The translations under genes were made by a program, and so were the position numbers. The notes under the pieces are model-generated. The model saw only the letters and a list, made by a program, of their open reading frames with translations, was not told the DNA's origin and ran no database searches. Positions 8,717 to 17,906 of a DNA stretch of 64,000 nucleotides are shown in pieces. The first letter of the stretch is position 1; each line of letters begins with the position of its first letter. The DNA lies in contig NZ_CP050133.1 in NCBI RefSeq assembly GCF_011612585.1, positions 124,001-188,000 of the forward strand. The letters are read 5' to 3'. This DNA is from Streptococcus cristatus ATCC 51100 (GTDB lineage: Bacteria; Bacillota; Bacilli; Lactobacillales; Streptococcaceae).

Positions 8717-9974
8717 ATGAAAGCAGAAATTATTGCTGTGGGCACCGAGATTCTGACAGGTCAGATTGTCAATACCAATGCCCAATTTTTATCTGAAAAA
8801 CTTGCGAGTCTGGGGATTGATGTCTATTTTCAGACGGCAGTGGGGGACAACGAAAATCGTCTCCTCTCCGTCCTAGAAATTGCCAAAGAGCGCAGTGATT
8901 TAATTATCCTGACAGGAGGCTTGGGGCCAACAGAGGATGATTTGACTAAGCAGACCTTGGCTAAGTTTGTAGGTCGAGATTTGAGCTTCGACCCAGCGGC
9001 TGTGGAAAAGTTGGATCGTTTTTTTTGCCAGCCGACCAGACTATGCCCGAACGCCCAACAATGAGCGCCAGGCCCAGCTGGTGACAGGTTCGACTCCGCT
9101 ACCAAATGCGACAGGTCTGGCCGTTGGTGGTTTACTAGAGGTTGATGGAGTGACCTATGTTGTCCTGCCAGGTCCGCCTAGCGAGCTTAAGCCTATGGTC
9201 AATAACGAGCTGGTTCCCCTCTTATCCACAGGCCAGAAATTGTATTCACGAGTGCTCCGTTTCTTCGGTATTGGCGAGAGTCAGTTGGTGACTATTTTGG
9301 CTGAGATGATTGATCAACAGAGTGATCCGACCATTGCACCTTATGCAAAGACGGGCGAAGTGACTCTGCGCTTGTCCACCAAGGCTTTGAGTCAGGCAGA
9401 AGCGGATGTTAAGTTTGAGGCTGTGGAAAAGTCTATTTTGGCACATCAGACTTTTGAGGGACAGTCTTTGTCCGAGATTTTCTACGGTTATGGAGATGAC
9501 AATTCCTTGGCTCAAGTGGCTTTTGATTTGCTCAAGAGTCAAGCCAAGACGATTTCGGCGGCGGAGAGTTTGACAGCTGGCCTCTTTCAAGCAACCTTGG
9601 CGGATTTTGCTGGTGCATCCTCTATTTTTTCAGGTGGCTTTGTCACCTACAGCATGGAGGAAAAGAGCCGGATGCTGGATATTCCGTTGGGAGATCTGGA
9701 GAAGCACGGCGTTGTTTCGGCTTTTACGGCTGGGAAAATGGCAGAGCAGGCTAGAAAGCTGACTCGGAGCGACTTGGCTGTCAGTCTGACAGGTGTGGCA
9801 GGCCCAGATTCGCTGGAAGGCCATCCAGCTGGGACAGTTTTTATCGGCTTAGCGAGTGAATCAGGAACGGAAACCATTAAGGTAAATATTGCTGGACGTA
9901 GCCGACGGGATGTGCGGAAGATTGCCGTCATGTACGCCTTCAACCTCGTACGAAAAACTTTATTAAAGCGCTGA
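8717..9974 (+). pseudogene. cinA: Competence-damage protein CinA, disrupted by a +1 frameshift
   Basis: The first part ([21 protein letters not shown], molybdopterin-binding-like fold) reads correctly to residue about 103, then runs out of frame and stops at 9062-9064. The second part, in the +1-shifted frame from about 9027, continues the family sequence ([24 protein letters not shown]) to the C-terminal nicotinamide-nucleotide amidase domain ([20 protein letters not shown]). The shift is explained exactly by eight T where seven are expected (9019-9026). Both halves are otherwise intact, so it is recent, phase-variable, corrected by slippage, or a sequencing error. CinA is recruited to RecA at the membrane in competent pneumococci. 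recA follows 58 bp later. Confidence 0.9.
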
Positions 9975-10032
9975 TTTTTGGTATAATGAACAGATGGCCA
10001 AAAGACATTTTAGAAAAAAATAGGAGAAATAA

Positions 10033-11181
10033 ATGGCAAAAAAACAGAAAAATTTGGATGAAATCACAAAGAAATTTGGAGATGAACGCCAAAAAGCTTT
10101 GGATAACGCTCTGAAGAATATTGAAAAAGACTTCGGTAAGGGAGCTATTATGCGTCTGGGCGAGCGAGCGGAGCAAAAGGTTCAAGTCATGAGTTCAGGC
10201 TCTCTGGCTTTGGATATTGCTCTCGGTGCGGGTGGCTATCCTAAGGGACGGATTATTGAGATTTACGGTCCAGAGTCTTCTGGTAAGACAACCGTTGCTC
10301 TTCATGCCGTTGCTCAGGCTCAAAAAGAAGGCGGCATCGCAGCCTTTATTGATGCAGAGCACGCTTTGGACCCGTCATACGCTGCAGCTTTGGGCGTAAA
10401 CATTGATGAATTGCTGCTGTCACAACCAGACTCAGGGGAGCAAGGTCTTGAAATTGCAGGAAAATTGATTGACTCTGGTGCAGTTGATTTGGTCGTTATC
10501 GACTCAGTTGCAGCCCTGGTGCCACGTGCAGAAATCGATGGCGATATCGGTGACAGCCACGTCGGCTTGCAGGCTCGGATGATGAGCCAGGCGATGCGCA
10601 AATTGTCTGCTTCTATCAACAAAACCAAGACGATTGCCATCTTTATCAACCAACTTCGTGAAAAAGTTGGTGTTATGTTTGGAAATCCTGAAACAACACC
10701 AGGTGGACGTGCTTTGAAGTTCTACGCATCTGTTCGTCTGGATGTCCGTGGCAATACCCAAATCAAGGGTACGGGTGATGCGAAGGATACCAATGTCGGT
10801 AAGGAAACTAAAATCAAGGTTGTGAAAAACAAGGTGGCTCCACCATTCAAGGAAGCCTTTGTGGAAATCATGTATGGAGAAGGTATTTCTAAGACAGGCG
10901 AGCTGATTAAGATTGCGACTGACTTGGATATCATCAAAAAAGCGGGTGCTTGGTATTCTTACAATGATGAAAAAATCGGCCAAGGTTCTGAAAATGCGAA
11001 GAAATACTTGACTGATCATCCAGAAGTCTTTGACGAAATCGACCGTCAAGTCCGTGTACGTTACGGCTTGATTGAAGATGATGAGCCAGCAGAAGCAGTG
11101 AAGGGTAAGGCTGAGGCTCCTCTTGAAAAATTAGAAGAAGTGACTCTTGATCTAGACGATGCCTTTGATATTGAGGAATAA
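10033..11181 (+). CDS. recA: Recombinase RecA
   Basis: 382 residues, full length. Walker [10 protein letters not shown], the [18 protein letters not shown]alker B/loop L1 region and the loop L2 segment [20 protein letters not shown] are intact. The N-terminal extension [20 protein letters not shown] is streptococcal and the C-terminus is acidic as usual. RecA carries out strand exchange in repair and transformation. It is co-oriented with cinA behind a cin-box, so transcription should rise in competence as well as from any basal promoter. The ribosome-binding site is AGGAGAAAT. Confidence 0.98.
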   Translation: MAKKQKNLDEITKKFGDERQKALDNALKNIEKDFGKGAIMRLGERAEQKVQVMSSGSLALDIALGAGGYPKGRIIEIYGPESSGKTTVALHAVAQAQKEGGIAAFIDAEHALDPSYAAALGVNIDELLLSQPDSGEQGLEIAGKLIDSGAVDLVVIDSVAALVPRAEIDGDIGDSHVGLQARMMSQAMRKLSASINKTKTIAIFINQLREKVGVMFGNPETTPGGRALKFYASVRLDVRGNTQIKGTGDAKDTNVGKETKIKVVKNKVAPPFKEAFVEIMYGEGISKTGELIKIATDLDIIKKAGAWYSYNDEKIGQGSENAKKYLTDHPEVFDEIDRQVRVRYGLIEDDEPAEAVKGKAEAPLEKLEEVTLDLDDAFDIEE

Positions 11182-11216
11182 TTTTTCAAAATAGGTCGCA
11201 AGACCGATGGTTTTTG

Positions 11217-11243
11217 TGGTATAATATACTACGATAGTAGTAT
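11217..11243 (+). promoter_or_regulatory. spxA promoter with palindrome at the start site
   Basis: TGGTATAAT (11217-11225) is an extended -10. It abuts an inverted repeat ATACTAC-gata-GTAGTAT (11226-11243) that would cover the transcription start. It could be an operator or a hairpin at the 5' end of the mRNA. Confidence 0.5.
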
Positions 11244-11266
11244 CGTGTAGCGAAAGGAGTACTTGC

Positions 11267-11665
11267 ATGATCACAATTTATACGGTTTCAAGTTGTACTA
11301 GCTGCAAAAAAGCAAAGACCTGGCTAAACGCCCATCAATTGACTTACAAGGAGCAAAACCTTGGTAAGGAAGGAATTACCAAAGAAGAAATTCTTGATAT
11401 TTTAGCAAAAACTGAAAATGGCATTGCCAGCATTGTATCTTCAAAAAACCGTTATGCAAAAGGACTCGGTGTTGATATTGAAGATTTGAGTGTAAACGAA
11501 GTCATTGACATCATCATGGAAACACCGCGGATTCTGAAAAGTCCGATTTTGGTGGATGACAAGCGTCTCCAAGTTGGTTACAAGGAAGATGATATCCGTG
11601 CCTTCTTACCTCGTGCAGTGCGCAATGTTGAGAATACAGAAGCTCGCTTACGAGCAGCTCTATAA
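11267..11665 (+). CDS. spxA: Spx/ArsC-family transcriptional regulator
   Basis: 132 residues, typical Spx. The redox-sensing CxxC is present (SSCTSCKKA, Cys10 and Cys13), as is the conserved RPI/SPILVD-type segment (PRILKSPILVDDKRLQVGY). Spx binds the alpha subunit of RNA polymerase and switches expression in oxidative or disulfide stress. Streptococci carry two paralogues; I cannot tell safely which this is. The ribosome-binding site is AAAGGAG and a terminator follows. Confidence 0.93.
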   Translation: MITIYTVSSCTSCKKAKTWLNAHQLTYKEQNLGKEGITKEEILDILAKTENGIASIVSSKNRYAKGLGVDIEDLSVNEVIDIIMETPRILKSPILVDDKRLQVGYKEDDIRAFLPRAVRNVENTEARLRAAL

Positions 11666-11675
11666 TTAGATAAGG

Positions 11676-11702
11676 AAAGGCGCCTTTTAGGCTGCCTTTT
11701 TT
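11676..11702 (+). terminator. Terminator after spxA
   Basis: AAAGGC/GCCTTT with an inner GCC/GGC stem, followed by a T run. Confidence 0.75.
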
Positions 11703-11772
11703 CTGTATCATTACCTAAAAATGATTGACAAGCGGTTAAACTATGATACAATATCTCTGAGGAGGACGGAAC

Positions 11773-12339
11773 GTGAAGAAATTTTTACTAATTTTTGGCT
11801 TAGCAGCTGTGATATTGACTGGCTGCGCTCATAAGAAAGCGGACAAGCCAAAGGGGAAAAAAGAGGAAATTACAACTAATCTTCCCATTATCAGTCAGGC
11901 TGAAAAGCAGGAAGTTATCACCAAAAAACTAGTTTTCCCCAAAGATGAGCAAGGAATTCAATCTAGTCAAATTATCACTTATCAAGGGAAACGTTTTATC
12001 AAGGTGATTATGGAGAGAATTACTCCAACGGATGATAGTATCAAAAATGCTATTAAAGAAGTGGGTCTGGAGGAGACTCAGCGGCTCTTGGATGAATCAA
12101 TGCAAAAGGATACGGACTATACTCAAGCAAAAACTGTTGCGGGTTTCACCGGAACCGTTCAGATTCTTAATGAAAATGAAATGAAAATCACGTCAACTTA
12201 TGATTTTGACAATTTGGATATTGAAAAGGCACTCACTTTAAATTATTTTAAAAACAGCAATCTAAAAGAAATGACAAAGATGCCACCTGAAGAATATATC
12301 AATAATTTATTGATGAACGGGGCTGAGGAGCAACAGTAA
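11773..12339 (+). CDS. DUF1307 family lipoprotein
   Basis: 188 residues with a lipoprotein signal (MKKFLLIFGLAAVILTGC, lipobox LTGC). The mature part is one small alpha/beta domain (ITYQGKRFIKVIMERITPTD, then a TVAGFTGTVQI strand pair) ending in PPEEYINNLLMNGAE. The start is GTG after GGAGGACGGAAC. The next gene is a paralogue with the same layout. Function unknown; anchored to the outer face of the membrane. Confidence 0.85.
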   Translation: MKKFLLIFGLAAVILTGCAHKKADKPKGKKEEITTNLPIISQAEKQEVITKKLVFPKDEQGIQSSQIITYQGKRFIKVIMERITPTDDSIKNAIKEVGLEETQRLLDESMQKDTDYTQAKTVAGFTGTVQILNENEMKITSTYDFDNLDIEKALTLNYFKNSNLKEMTKMPPEEYINNLLMNGAEEQQ

Positions 12340-12382
12340 GGAAGCTTCTTGTCAATCATAGAAAACCAAAAAGGAGAAAGAA

Positions 12383-12940
12383 ATGAAAAAATCAGTAGTA
12401 CTTTTAATGGCTAGTTTGGCGGTGTTGACAGCTTGTGGACAACAATCACATAGTGGAAAAGCTGGTAGCAACCAGTCTGTCCAAAGCAAGGCAAAAGATA
12501 AATCGGTTACCAAGTCTTATCAGTTAAATCAAAAGGTACAAGGCCTTGATCAAACGATGACCTTGACAGTTACCTACGCGGGCAAGAAGTATGAAAAAGT
12601 GAATATTGCTATTTCACAAAATTTGCCAGAAGAAGCTAAGTCTGCCTTAGCTGGTCAAGACTTGTCCTCTCTGCAAGAAGAGGTGAGCAAGAGCTTTAAG
12701 CAAAGTTCAGGAGTGGATAAACTTGAACAAGTAAAAGGTATTCAAGTGAATGTTAAAGTGACCGAAAAAGGCACTGTTGATATTGATTTTATTATCGATC
12801 CGACAAATCTTGATTATGATGCGGCTTCTAAAGTACCGACCTATGGGCCAATCTTTAGCCAAATGAAGTCTCAGACTCCAGAAGAATTTATCAAGTCCTT
12901 CCAAGATGAAGGGGGCAAGGAAATTAGCAATCCGTCCTAA
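12383..12940 (+). CDS. DUF1307 family lipoprotein, paralogue of the preceding gene
   Basis: 185 residues, lipobox LTAC at about residue 15-18, then a Ser/Lys-rich linker. The folded part mirrors its neighbour: QTMTLTVTYAGKKYEKVNIA corresponds to the ITYQGKRFIKVIM strand, and TPEEFIKSFQDEGGKE corresponds to PPEEYINNLLMNGAE. Strong ribosome-binding site AAGGAGAAAG. The 43-bp gap and shared domain point to tandem duplication within one operon, closed by a terminator. Confidence 0.85.
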   Translation: MKKSVVLLMASLAVLTACGQQSHSGKAGSNQSVQSKAKDKSVTKSYQLNQKVQGLDQTMTLTVTYAGKKYEKVNIAISQNLPEEAKSALAGQDLSSLQEEVSKSFKQSSGVDKLEQVKGIQVNVKVTEKGTVDIDFIIDPTNLDYDAASKVPTYGPIFSQMKSQTPEEFIKSFQDEGGKEISNPS

Positions 12941-12951
12941 TATTTTCGATG

Positions 12952-12982
12952 AAAACTAGTCTTTGAAAAGGGCTAGTTTTTT
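12952..12982 (+). terminator. Terminator after the lipoprotein pair
   Basis: AAAACTAG and CTAGTTTT pair around a 13-nt loop and are followed by more T. Confidence 0.75.
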
Positions 12983-13069
12983 GATGGGAAGGAGCGGTAA
13001 ATAGTTGAAAAAATGTCGAAAAAGTAGAAAATTTACATGGATTAAGTTTGTGAAACTGCTGTAACTATG

Positions 13070-13076
13070 CTATAAT
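13070..13076 (+). promoter_or_regulatory. -10 element of the ireB operon
   Basis: TATAAT within TGCTATAATGATGG, with TG one base upstream (extended -10), about 33 bp before the GTG start. Confidence 0.55.
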
Positions 13077-13107
13077 GATGGTATTCTTAAAGAAAGAGGG
13101 TGTAATT

Positions 13108-13374
13108 GTGGGATTTACAGACGAAACTGTACGTTTTAATCTTGATGATTCAAACAAAAAAGAAATTAGCGAGACTTTGACCGATGTCTACAAGTCACTC
13201 AATGATAAGGGCTACAATCCAATCAATCAAATCGTAGGTTACGTGCTGAGTGGAGATCCTGCTTATGTGCCTCGTTATAATAATGCTCGAAATCAGATTC
13301 GTAAATATGAACGCGATGAAATCGTAGAGGAATTGGTGCGTTATTATCTGAAAGGGCAAGGCATTGACCTCTGA
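13108..13374 (+). CDS. ireB: IreB family regulatory phosphoprotein (UPF0297)
   Basis: Starting from GTG at 13108 the product is 88 residues ([20 protein letters not shown]...), the exact length of the family; the longer in-frame start is not supported. In Enterococcus faecalis, IreB is phosphorylated by the PASTA kinase IreK on two N-terminal threonines; Thr4 and Thr7 are both present here. Its stop overlaps the ruvX start (TGATG). The ireB-ruvX-DUF1292 order is conserved in Firmicutes. Confidence 0.93.
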   Translation: MGFTDETVRFNLDDSNKKEISETLTDVYKSLNDKGYNPINQIVGYVLSGDPAYVPRYNNARNQIRKYERDEIVEELVRYYLKGQGIDL

Positions 13375-13793
13375 TGAGAATTATGGGACTAGATGTTGGC
13401 TCGAAAACAGTGGGCGTCGCAATTAGCGATCCACTTGGCTTCACCGCTCAGGGACTTGAAATCATTCAGATTGATGAAGAGAAAGAGCAATTCGGTTTTG
13501 AGCGTTTGACGGAGCTTGTCGAGCAATATAAGGTGGACAAGTTTGTGCTTGGCCTTCCTAAAAATATGAACAATACCAGCGGTCCACGAGTGGAAGCGAG
13601 TAAGGCTTATGGTGAGAAGATTGCCCAGCTTTTCCAAATTCCGGTCGAGTATCAGGACGAGCGTCTGACGACAGTGGCTGCTGAGCGCATGCTGATTGAA
13701 CAGGCAGATGTCAGCCGCAGCAAGCGCAAAAAAGTGATTGATAAATTGGCGGCTCAGCTAATTTTACAAAATTATTTAGATAGAAACTTTTAG
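13374..13793 (+). CDS. ruvX: RuvX/YqgF family RNase H-fold nuclease
   Basis: 139 residues. The RNase H-like motifs are present: [19 protein letters not shown] at the N-terminus, [20 protein letters not shown], and [15 protein letters not shown] with the conserved DERLTT acid/Thr cluster. In E. coli YqgF is needed for 16S pre-rRNA 5' maturation; a Holliday-junction role has also been proposed. It starts one base inside the ireB stop. Confidence 0.93.
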   Translation: MRIMGLDVGSKTVGVAISDPLGFTAQGLEIIQIDEEKEQFGFERLTELVEQYKVDKFVLGLPKNMNNTSGPRVEASKAYGEKIAQLFQIPVEYQDERLTTVAAERMLIEQADVSRSKRKKVIDKLAAQLILQNYLDRNF

Positions 13794-13813
13794 AAAGAAT
13801 TGAGGAAACAATT

Positions 13814-14125
13814 ATGGCACACGATCATAATCATGACCACGAACAGGCACAGCCTGAATTGATTACCTTGGTAGATGAGCAAGGGAACGAGAATTTATTT
13901 GAAATTCTTCTGACCATTGATGGTAAGGAAGAGTTTGGAAAAAATTACGTACTTTTGGTACCAGTAAATGCTGAAGAAGATGAGAACGGCGAAGTTGAAA
14001 TCCAAGCTTACTCATTTACAGAAAATGAAGACGGAACAGAAGGCGAATTGGAACCAATCCCAGAAGATTCTGATGCAGAGTGGGATATGATTGAAGAAGT
14101 CTTCAACAGCTTTATGGAGGAGTAA
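13814..14125 (+). CDS. DUF1292 (UPF0473) family protein
   Basis: 103 residues, highly acidic, with a His-rich start ([13 protein letters not shown]) that could bind metal. The core [20 protein letters not shown] and the ending [15 protein letters not shown] are family-typical. It closes the conserved ireB-ruvX cluster. Function unknown. Three terminator-like hairpins follow immediately. Confidence 0.92.
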   Translation: MAHDHNHDHEQAQPELITLVDEQGNENLFEILLTIDGKEEFGKNYVLLVPVNAEEDENGEVEIQAYSFTENEDGTEGELEPIPEDSDAEWDMIEEVFNSFMEE

Positions 14126-14272
14126 AAAGGTCCGGGGGACCTTTTTAGCCCGAGCTTGAAAACTAGAAAGCGAGAAAGGTCTGGGAGACCTTTTTAGCCC
14201 GAGCTTGGAAACCAGAAAGCGAGGGAGGTTCGGGGGACCTTTTTAGCCTGAGCATAGAAATTAGGAAGCCAG
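14126..14272 (+). repeat. Three tandem 49-bp units, each a terminator hairpin
   Basis: Units start at 14126, 14175 and 14224. Each has a hairpin with GGG loop followed by TTTTTAGC and a conserved tail (GAGCTTGAAAACTAGAAAGC type). The stem sequences are AAAGGTCC/GGACCTTT, AAAGGTCT/AGACCTTT and GGAGGTTC/GGACCTTT. The base change in unit 2 is compensated on the other arm, so pairing has been kept. Confidence 0.9.
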
Positions 14273-14325
14273 CCAGTTGGAGAACTTATCACGGCTTGGC
14301 CACAGCTAGTTTCTTTACGAAGAAT

Positions 14326-14386
14326 AGAAAAGAGAGGGAAGCGAGTGGTGATTCACATTTGAAGTCCGCTTCGCTTCTCTTTTTAT
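14326..14386 (+). terminator. Possible terminator or leader hairpin ahead of folC
   Basis: AAAAGAGAGGGAAGCG pairs imperfectly with CGCTTCGCTTCTCTTTTT across a loop of about 27 nt and ends in a T run, 12 bp before the folC start. It may be a fourth terminator for the upstream operon or an attenuator of folC. Confidence 0.4.
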
Positions 14387-14397
14387 GTAGGAAAATG

Positions 14398-15630
14398 ATG
14401 AATGAGATTGAAAAATGGTTGAATGGTCGTATTGGCCTAAATTTTCGTTCAGGTCTGGAACGGATGCAGAGAGCGGTAGATTTGCTGGGGAATCCTGAAG
14501 GGGCCTACCCCGTCATTCATGTGACGGGAACGAATGGCAAGGGCTCCACTATTGCTTTTATGCGGAATTTATTTGCCGATCAGGGAAAGAAAGTAGCCAG
14601 CTTTACATCGCCGCATATGGTCAGCGTTCATGACCGTATTTGTATCAATAGTCTGCCGATTTCGGATGCTGATTTTGTTCGCTTGGGGCGGCAGATTCAG
14701 GAGATGGAGAGAGAATTGGTCAAGACTCATGACCAGCTATCCTATTTTGAAATCTTGACCTTGCTAGCCTTTCTTTATTTCAGAGAGGAGAAGGTTGATC
14801 TGGCTCTCATCGAGGTGGGTATTGGTGGACTTTTGGATACGACCAATGTCTTGGATGGGCAAGTTGCAGTGGTCACATCGGTGGGCTTGGATCATCAGGA
14901 AACGCTGGGGCAGACGCTTACAGCGATTGCGGAGCAGAAGACTGGCATTTTCAAAAAAGGTCGTTCGGCAGTCATTGGCCCCTTGCCGGAGGAGGCTCGT
15001 CAGGTCTGTGAGCAGCGGGCAGCAAGTTTGGACTTGGATTTGTATGAATACGGGCGAGATTTTTCGTTTTCTGATGGCTCTTTTAAGAATCAAGATCTTC
15101 TTTTATCGCATTTGGTCTTGGGACTGCAGGGTGCTTACCAAGAAGAAAATGCAGCGCTGGCTTTGCAGGCTTCTCTGCTTTTTATGAAACAAATGGGCTG
15201 GGAAATTGATTTTTCTCTGCTTCCTTCGTCTTTGCGGAAGACCCATTGGGCGGGACGGCTAGAGGAAGTTCGTCCGAATATCTATCTGGACGGTGCCCAT
15301 AATTTGCCAGCTCTGGCGCGTTTGGTCGAGTTTATCAAGGGACAGAAGGGCAAGACATGCAGCCTGCTGTTTGGAGCTTTGAAGCGCAAGGATTATAGCG
15401 GTATGCTGGCCTATTTGCAGGAGGCTCTGCCGGAGGTTCAGGTCACGGTGACCAGCTTTGACTACGGGGAATCTGTGGGGCAGGCAGAAGCTGCGGACTT
15501 TGACTATGTGGCGAATTATAGAGCCTTTATTGAGAATTTCAAACAAGAGCAGACGGCCGACCAAGTTCTTTTTGTAACGGGCTCACTTTATTTTATTGCA
15601 GAGGTTCGAGCCTACCTCCAGAGTGTATAA
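14398..15630 (+). CDS. folC: Bifunctional folylpolyglutamate/dihydrofolate synthase FolC
   Basis: About 410 residues. The P-loop VTGTNGKGSTIAFM, the following omega-loop region (ASFTSPHMVSVHDRI) and the VDLALIEVGIGGLLDTTNV segment are those of Mur-ligase-like FolC. The C-terminal domain has YLDGAHNLPAL and LLFGALKRKDY. It adds glutamate to folates in the cytosol. I chose the second of two adjacent ATG codons because AGGAA lies 4-5 nt before it; an open frame extends upstream through non-coding leader sequence. Confidence 0.93.
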   Translation: MNEIEKWLNGRIGLNFRSGLERMQRAVDLLGNPEGAYPVIHVTGTNGKGSTIAFMRNLFADQGKKVASFTSPHMVSVHDRICINSLPISDADFVRLGRQIQEMERELVKTHDQLSYFEILTLLAFLYFREEKVDLALIEVGIGGLLDTTNVLDGQVAVVTSVGLDHQETLGQTLTAIAEQKTGIFKKGRSAVIGPLPEEARQVCEQRAASLDLDLYEYGRDFSFSDGSFKNQDLLLSHLVLGLQGAYQEENAALALQASLLFMKQMGWEIDFSLLPSSLRKTHWAGRLEEVRPNIYLDGAHNLPALARLVEFIKGQKGKTCSLLFGALKRKDYSGMLAYLQEALPEVQVTVTSFDYGESVGQAEAADFDYVANYRAFIENFKQEQTADQVLFVTGSLYFIAEVRAYLQSV

Positions 15631-15690
15631 GTTGACCATAGAAAGCCCTGTTTGGTAAAATAGAAGTGGAACAAAGAAAGGAGAAACGAT

Positions 15691-16188
15691 ATGAAGGTTT
15701 CAAAAAAATTAGTTCTTTCAGCCCTTACGGCTATGACCGCTTTTGTATTGGTAGCTTGTGGCAATTCTGGTCAAAATCCATCTAATCAGGCAGCTCAATC
15801 TCAAGCGAGTTCCTCTGTTTCTCAGTCATCTGAGACAGTGTCATCAAATAGCAAGGCAAGTAGCAATACAAGCAATAGCGCAAATACTAGTAGTTCAGAG
15901 GTTTCTGCTTCCAGTCAAACGGCAGCTAGTGACTTAGATGGGACTTATAAGGCCACTCATGAAGGCGATGCCTTAACCCTAGAAGTTTCTGGAAATAAAG
16001 GAACCTTGACCAAAGTCGAGCGCGACGGTGAGCAGGAAATTGAACAGGTGCAGGTTGATCCAACTAATCAAACTATGATCGTTGGAGATGACGTTAAGCG
16101 TTATCGAGTAGAGGGAAAACAACTGACTCTGGAAGATTTATCGCAGGAAAACGATGATGACGACACAATCGTCTTCACCAAGCAATAA
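15691..16188 (+). CDS. Lipoprotein with Ser-rich linker
   Basis: 165 residues: signal peptide with lipobox LVAC (about residues 20-23), then a 60-residue Ser/Asn/Ala/Gln linker, then a small beta-rich domain (DLDGTYKATHEGDALTLEVS, TIVFTKQ at the end) resembling the small domains of other streptococcal surface lipoproteins. Good ribosome-binding site GAAAGGAGAAA. Function unknown. Confidence 0.8.
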   Translation: MKVSKKLVLSALTAMTAFVLVACGNSGQNPSNQAAQSQASSSVSQSSETVSSNSKASSNTSNSANTSSSEVSASSQTAASDLDGTYKATHEGDALTLEVSGNKGTLTKVERDGEQEIEQVQVDPTNQTMIVGDDVKRYRVEGKQLTLEDLSQENDDDDTIVFTKQ

Positions 16189-16210
16189 TTTTCAAAAAGG
16201 AATATCCTAC

Positions 16211-16239
16211 AAAAGGCTGGACAGATGCTCCAGCTTTTT
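16211..16239 (+). terminator. Terminator after the Ser-rich lipoprotein
   Basis: AAAAG-g-CTGGA and TCCAG-CTTTTT form the stem around a 7-nt loop, with a T run. Confidence 0.8.
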
Positions 16240-16369
16240 GTGTATGTGGATAATGGAGTGCTAGGACTTCCTTTACCATTAGACTATGAGTCATTTTCTT
16301 TGAAAAAGTTTTGAAATTACTGCTAATTATTGTTATACTAGATGAAATATGAGACGAGGGAGGATTAGG

Positions 16370-17905
16370 ATGAATCTGGGCAAGTTTCGTTTGCTGATGT
16401 CCAAGTATGGTTTCAGCATCATTATCATGTTACTGGAATTATTTCTTGTTTTTGCGGCCTTTTTCTATTTTAATCAATTGGTGCCTAATTGGTTGTCAGC
16501 CCTTGTCATTGTTTCTTTATATATTGGGACTATCTTGGCGATTGTCAATCGGAATATGCCTCCCGAAAGTAAGGTAACTTGGCTCTTGTTTGCAGTTGTG
16601 CCCGTTTTTGGCTTCTTGCTTTATCTGATGATTGGTGAGCGGCGCCTTTCCAAAAAAGAAATTCAGCAGCTGGAAAAAATGGACTCAATGAAGTTTCGAG
16701 AGGACAACAGCTATGACCTGCGAGTCGAGCTCAAGCAGGAAAATAAATCAGCCTTTGGCATTGTCAAGTCTTTGCTGAGTATGGATCATAATGCAGATGT
16801 CTACGATGGCACGGCTTCTCAGTATTTTCCCCTTGGTGAAGAGATGTTTGAGGCCATGCTGGATGATTTGCGCTCAGCCAAGAAATTCATTTTTCTGGAA
16901 TTTTATATCATTGATCCAGGTGTGATGTGGAATCGTATCCTTGAGATTTTGGTAGATAAAGTCCAGCAAGGGGTTGAGGTCAAGTTGCTCTACGATGACA
17001 TTGGCTGTATGGCGACTCTACCAGGAGATTATACGAAAAGGCTGCGCAAAATGGGAATTGATGCCCATAAGTTTAATAAAGTGATTCCGCGGATGACGGT
17101 AGCCTATAATAATCGTGATCACCGCAAGATTTTGGTGGTGGATGGGCAAGTCGGCTATACAGGCGGAATCAATCTGGCAGACGAGTATATCAACCATATC
17201 GTGCGCTTCGGGCATTGGAAAGATGGCGGTGTCCGTTTGGAAGGTCGAGCAGTGAAGGCTTTGACACGTCTTTTCCTAATGAATTGGTACATCAATCGCG
17301 GGGAAATTACGGATTTTGACCGTTATCATTTTGATAGCCAGCGAGTGGAAGGTAAGGGACTTTATATCCCTTACGGGAGCGGGCCTAAGCCAATTTACAA
17401 GGAACAGGTGGGCAAGGCTGTCTATCAGAATATCATCAATCAAGCCATCGATTATGTCTATATCACGACCCCTTATTTGATTATTGACTATGATTTGACA
17501 GAGGATATCAAAAATGCAGCCATGAGAGGGGTGGATGTTCGCATTGTGACGCCATTTATTCCTGATAAGAAGCTGATTCAGATAGTCACTCGTGGTGCTT
17601 ATCCAGACTTGCTGGAGGCTGGTGTTAAGATTTACGAGTACACTCCTGGTTTTATCCACAGTAAGAACGTTATTTCGGATGATGAGTTAGCCGTGGTCGG
17701 AACTATTAATTTTGACTACCGTAGTCTGGTGCACCATTATGAAAATGCCGTTCTTATGTATCAGACAGAAACGATTGCAGATATTAAGCAGGATTTTGAA
17801 GACTTGTTTGATGTTTCCGAAGAAATCTCCCTTAAAACCCTCCAAAATAGCTGGTACCAGCGTTTACTGAAAGAAATCATGCAATTATTTGCTCCGCTAC
17901 TTTAA
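16370..17905 (+). CDS. cls: Cardiolipin synthase
   Basis: 511 residues: two N-terminal membrane helices, a short linker, then two phospholipase-D domains with HKD motifs (DHRKILVVDG and IHSKNVISDD, both followed by the Gly/Asn-rich GGIN and GTINFD). It joins two phosphatidylglycerols into cardiolipin at the inner leaflet. ATG at 16370 follows GGGAGGATTAGG and is preferred over an upstream in-frame start. Repeat copy B begins one base after its stop. Confidence 0.95.
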   Translation: MNLGKFRLLMSKYGFSIIIMLLELFLVFAAFFYFNQLVPNWLSALVIVSLYIGTILAIVNRNMPPESKVTWLLFAVVPVFGFLLYLMIGERRLSKKEIQQLEKMDSMKFREDNSYDLRVELKQENKSAFGIVKSLLSMDHNADVYDGTASQYFPLGEEMFEAMLDDLRSAKKFIFLEFYIIDPGVMWNRILEILVDKVQQGVEVKLLYDDIGCMATLPGDYTKRLRKMGIDAHKFNKVIPRMTVAYNNRDHRKILVVDGQVGYTGGINLADEYINHIVRFGHWKDGGVRLEGRAVKALTRLFLMNWYINRGEITDFDRYHFDSQRVEGKGLYIPYGSGPKPIYKEQVGKAVYQNIINQAIDYVYITTPYLIIDYDLTEDIKNAAMRGVDVRIVTPFIPDKKLIQIVTRGAYPDLLEAGVKIYEYTPGFIHSKNVISDDELAVVGTINFDYRSLVHHYENAVLMYQTETIADIKQDFEDLFDVSEEISLKTLQNSWYQRLLKEIMQLFAPLL

Positions 17906-17906
17906 A

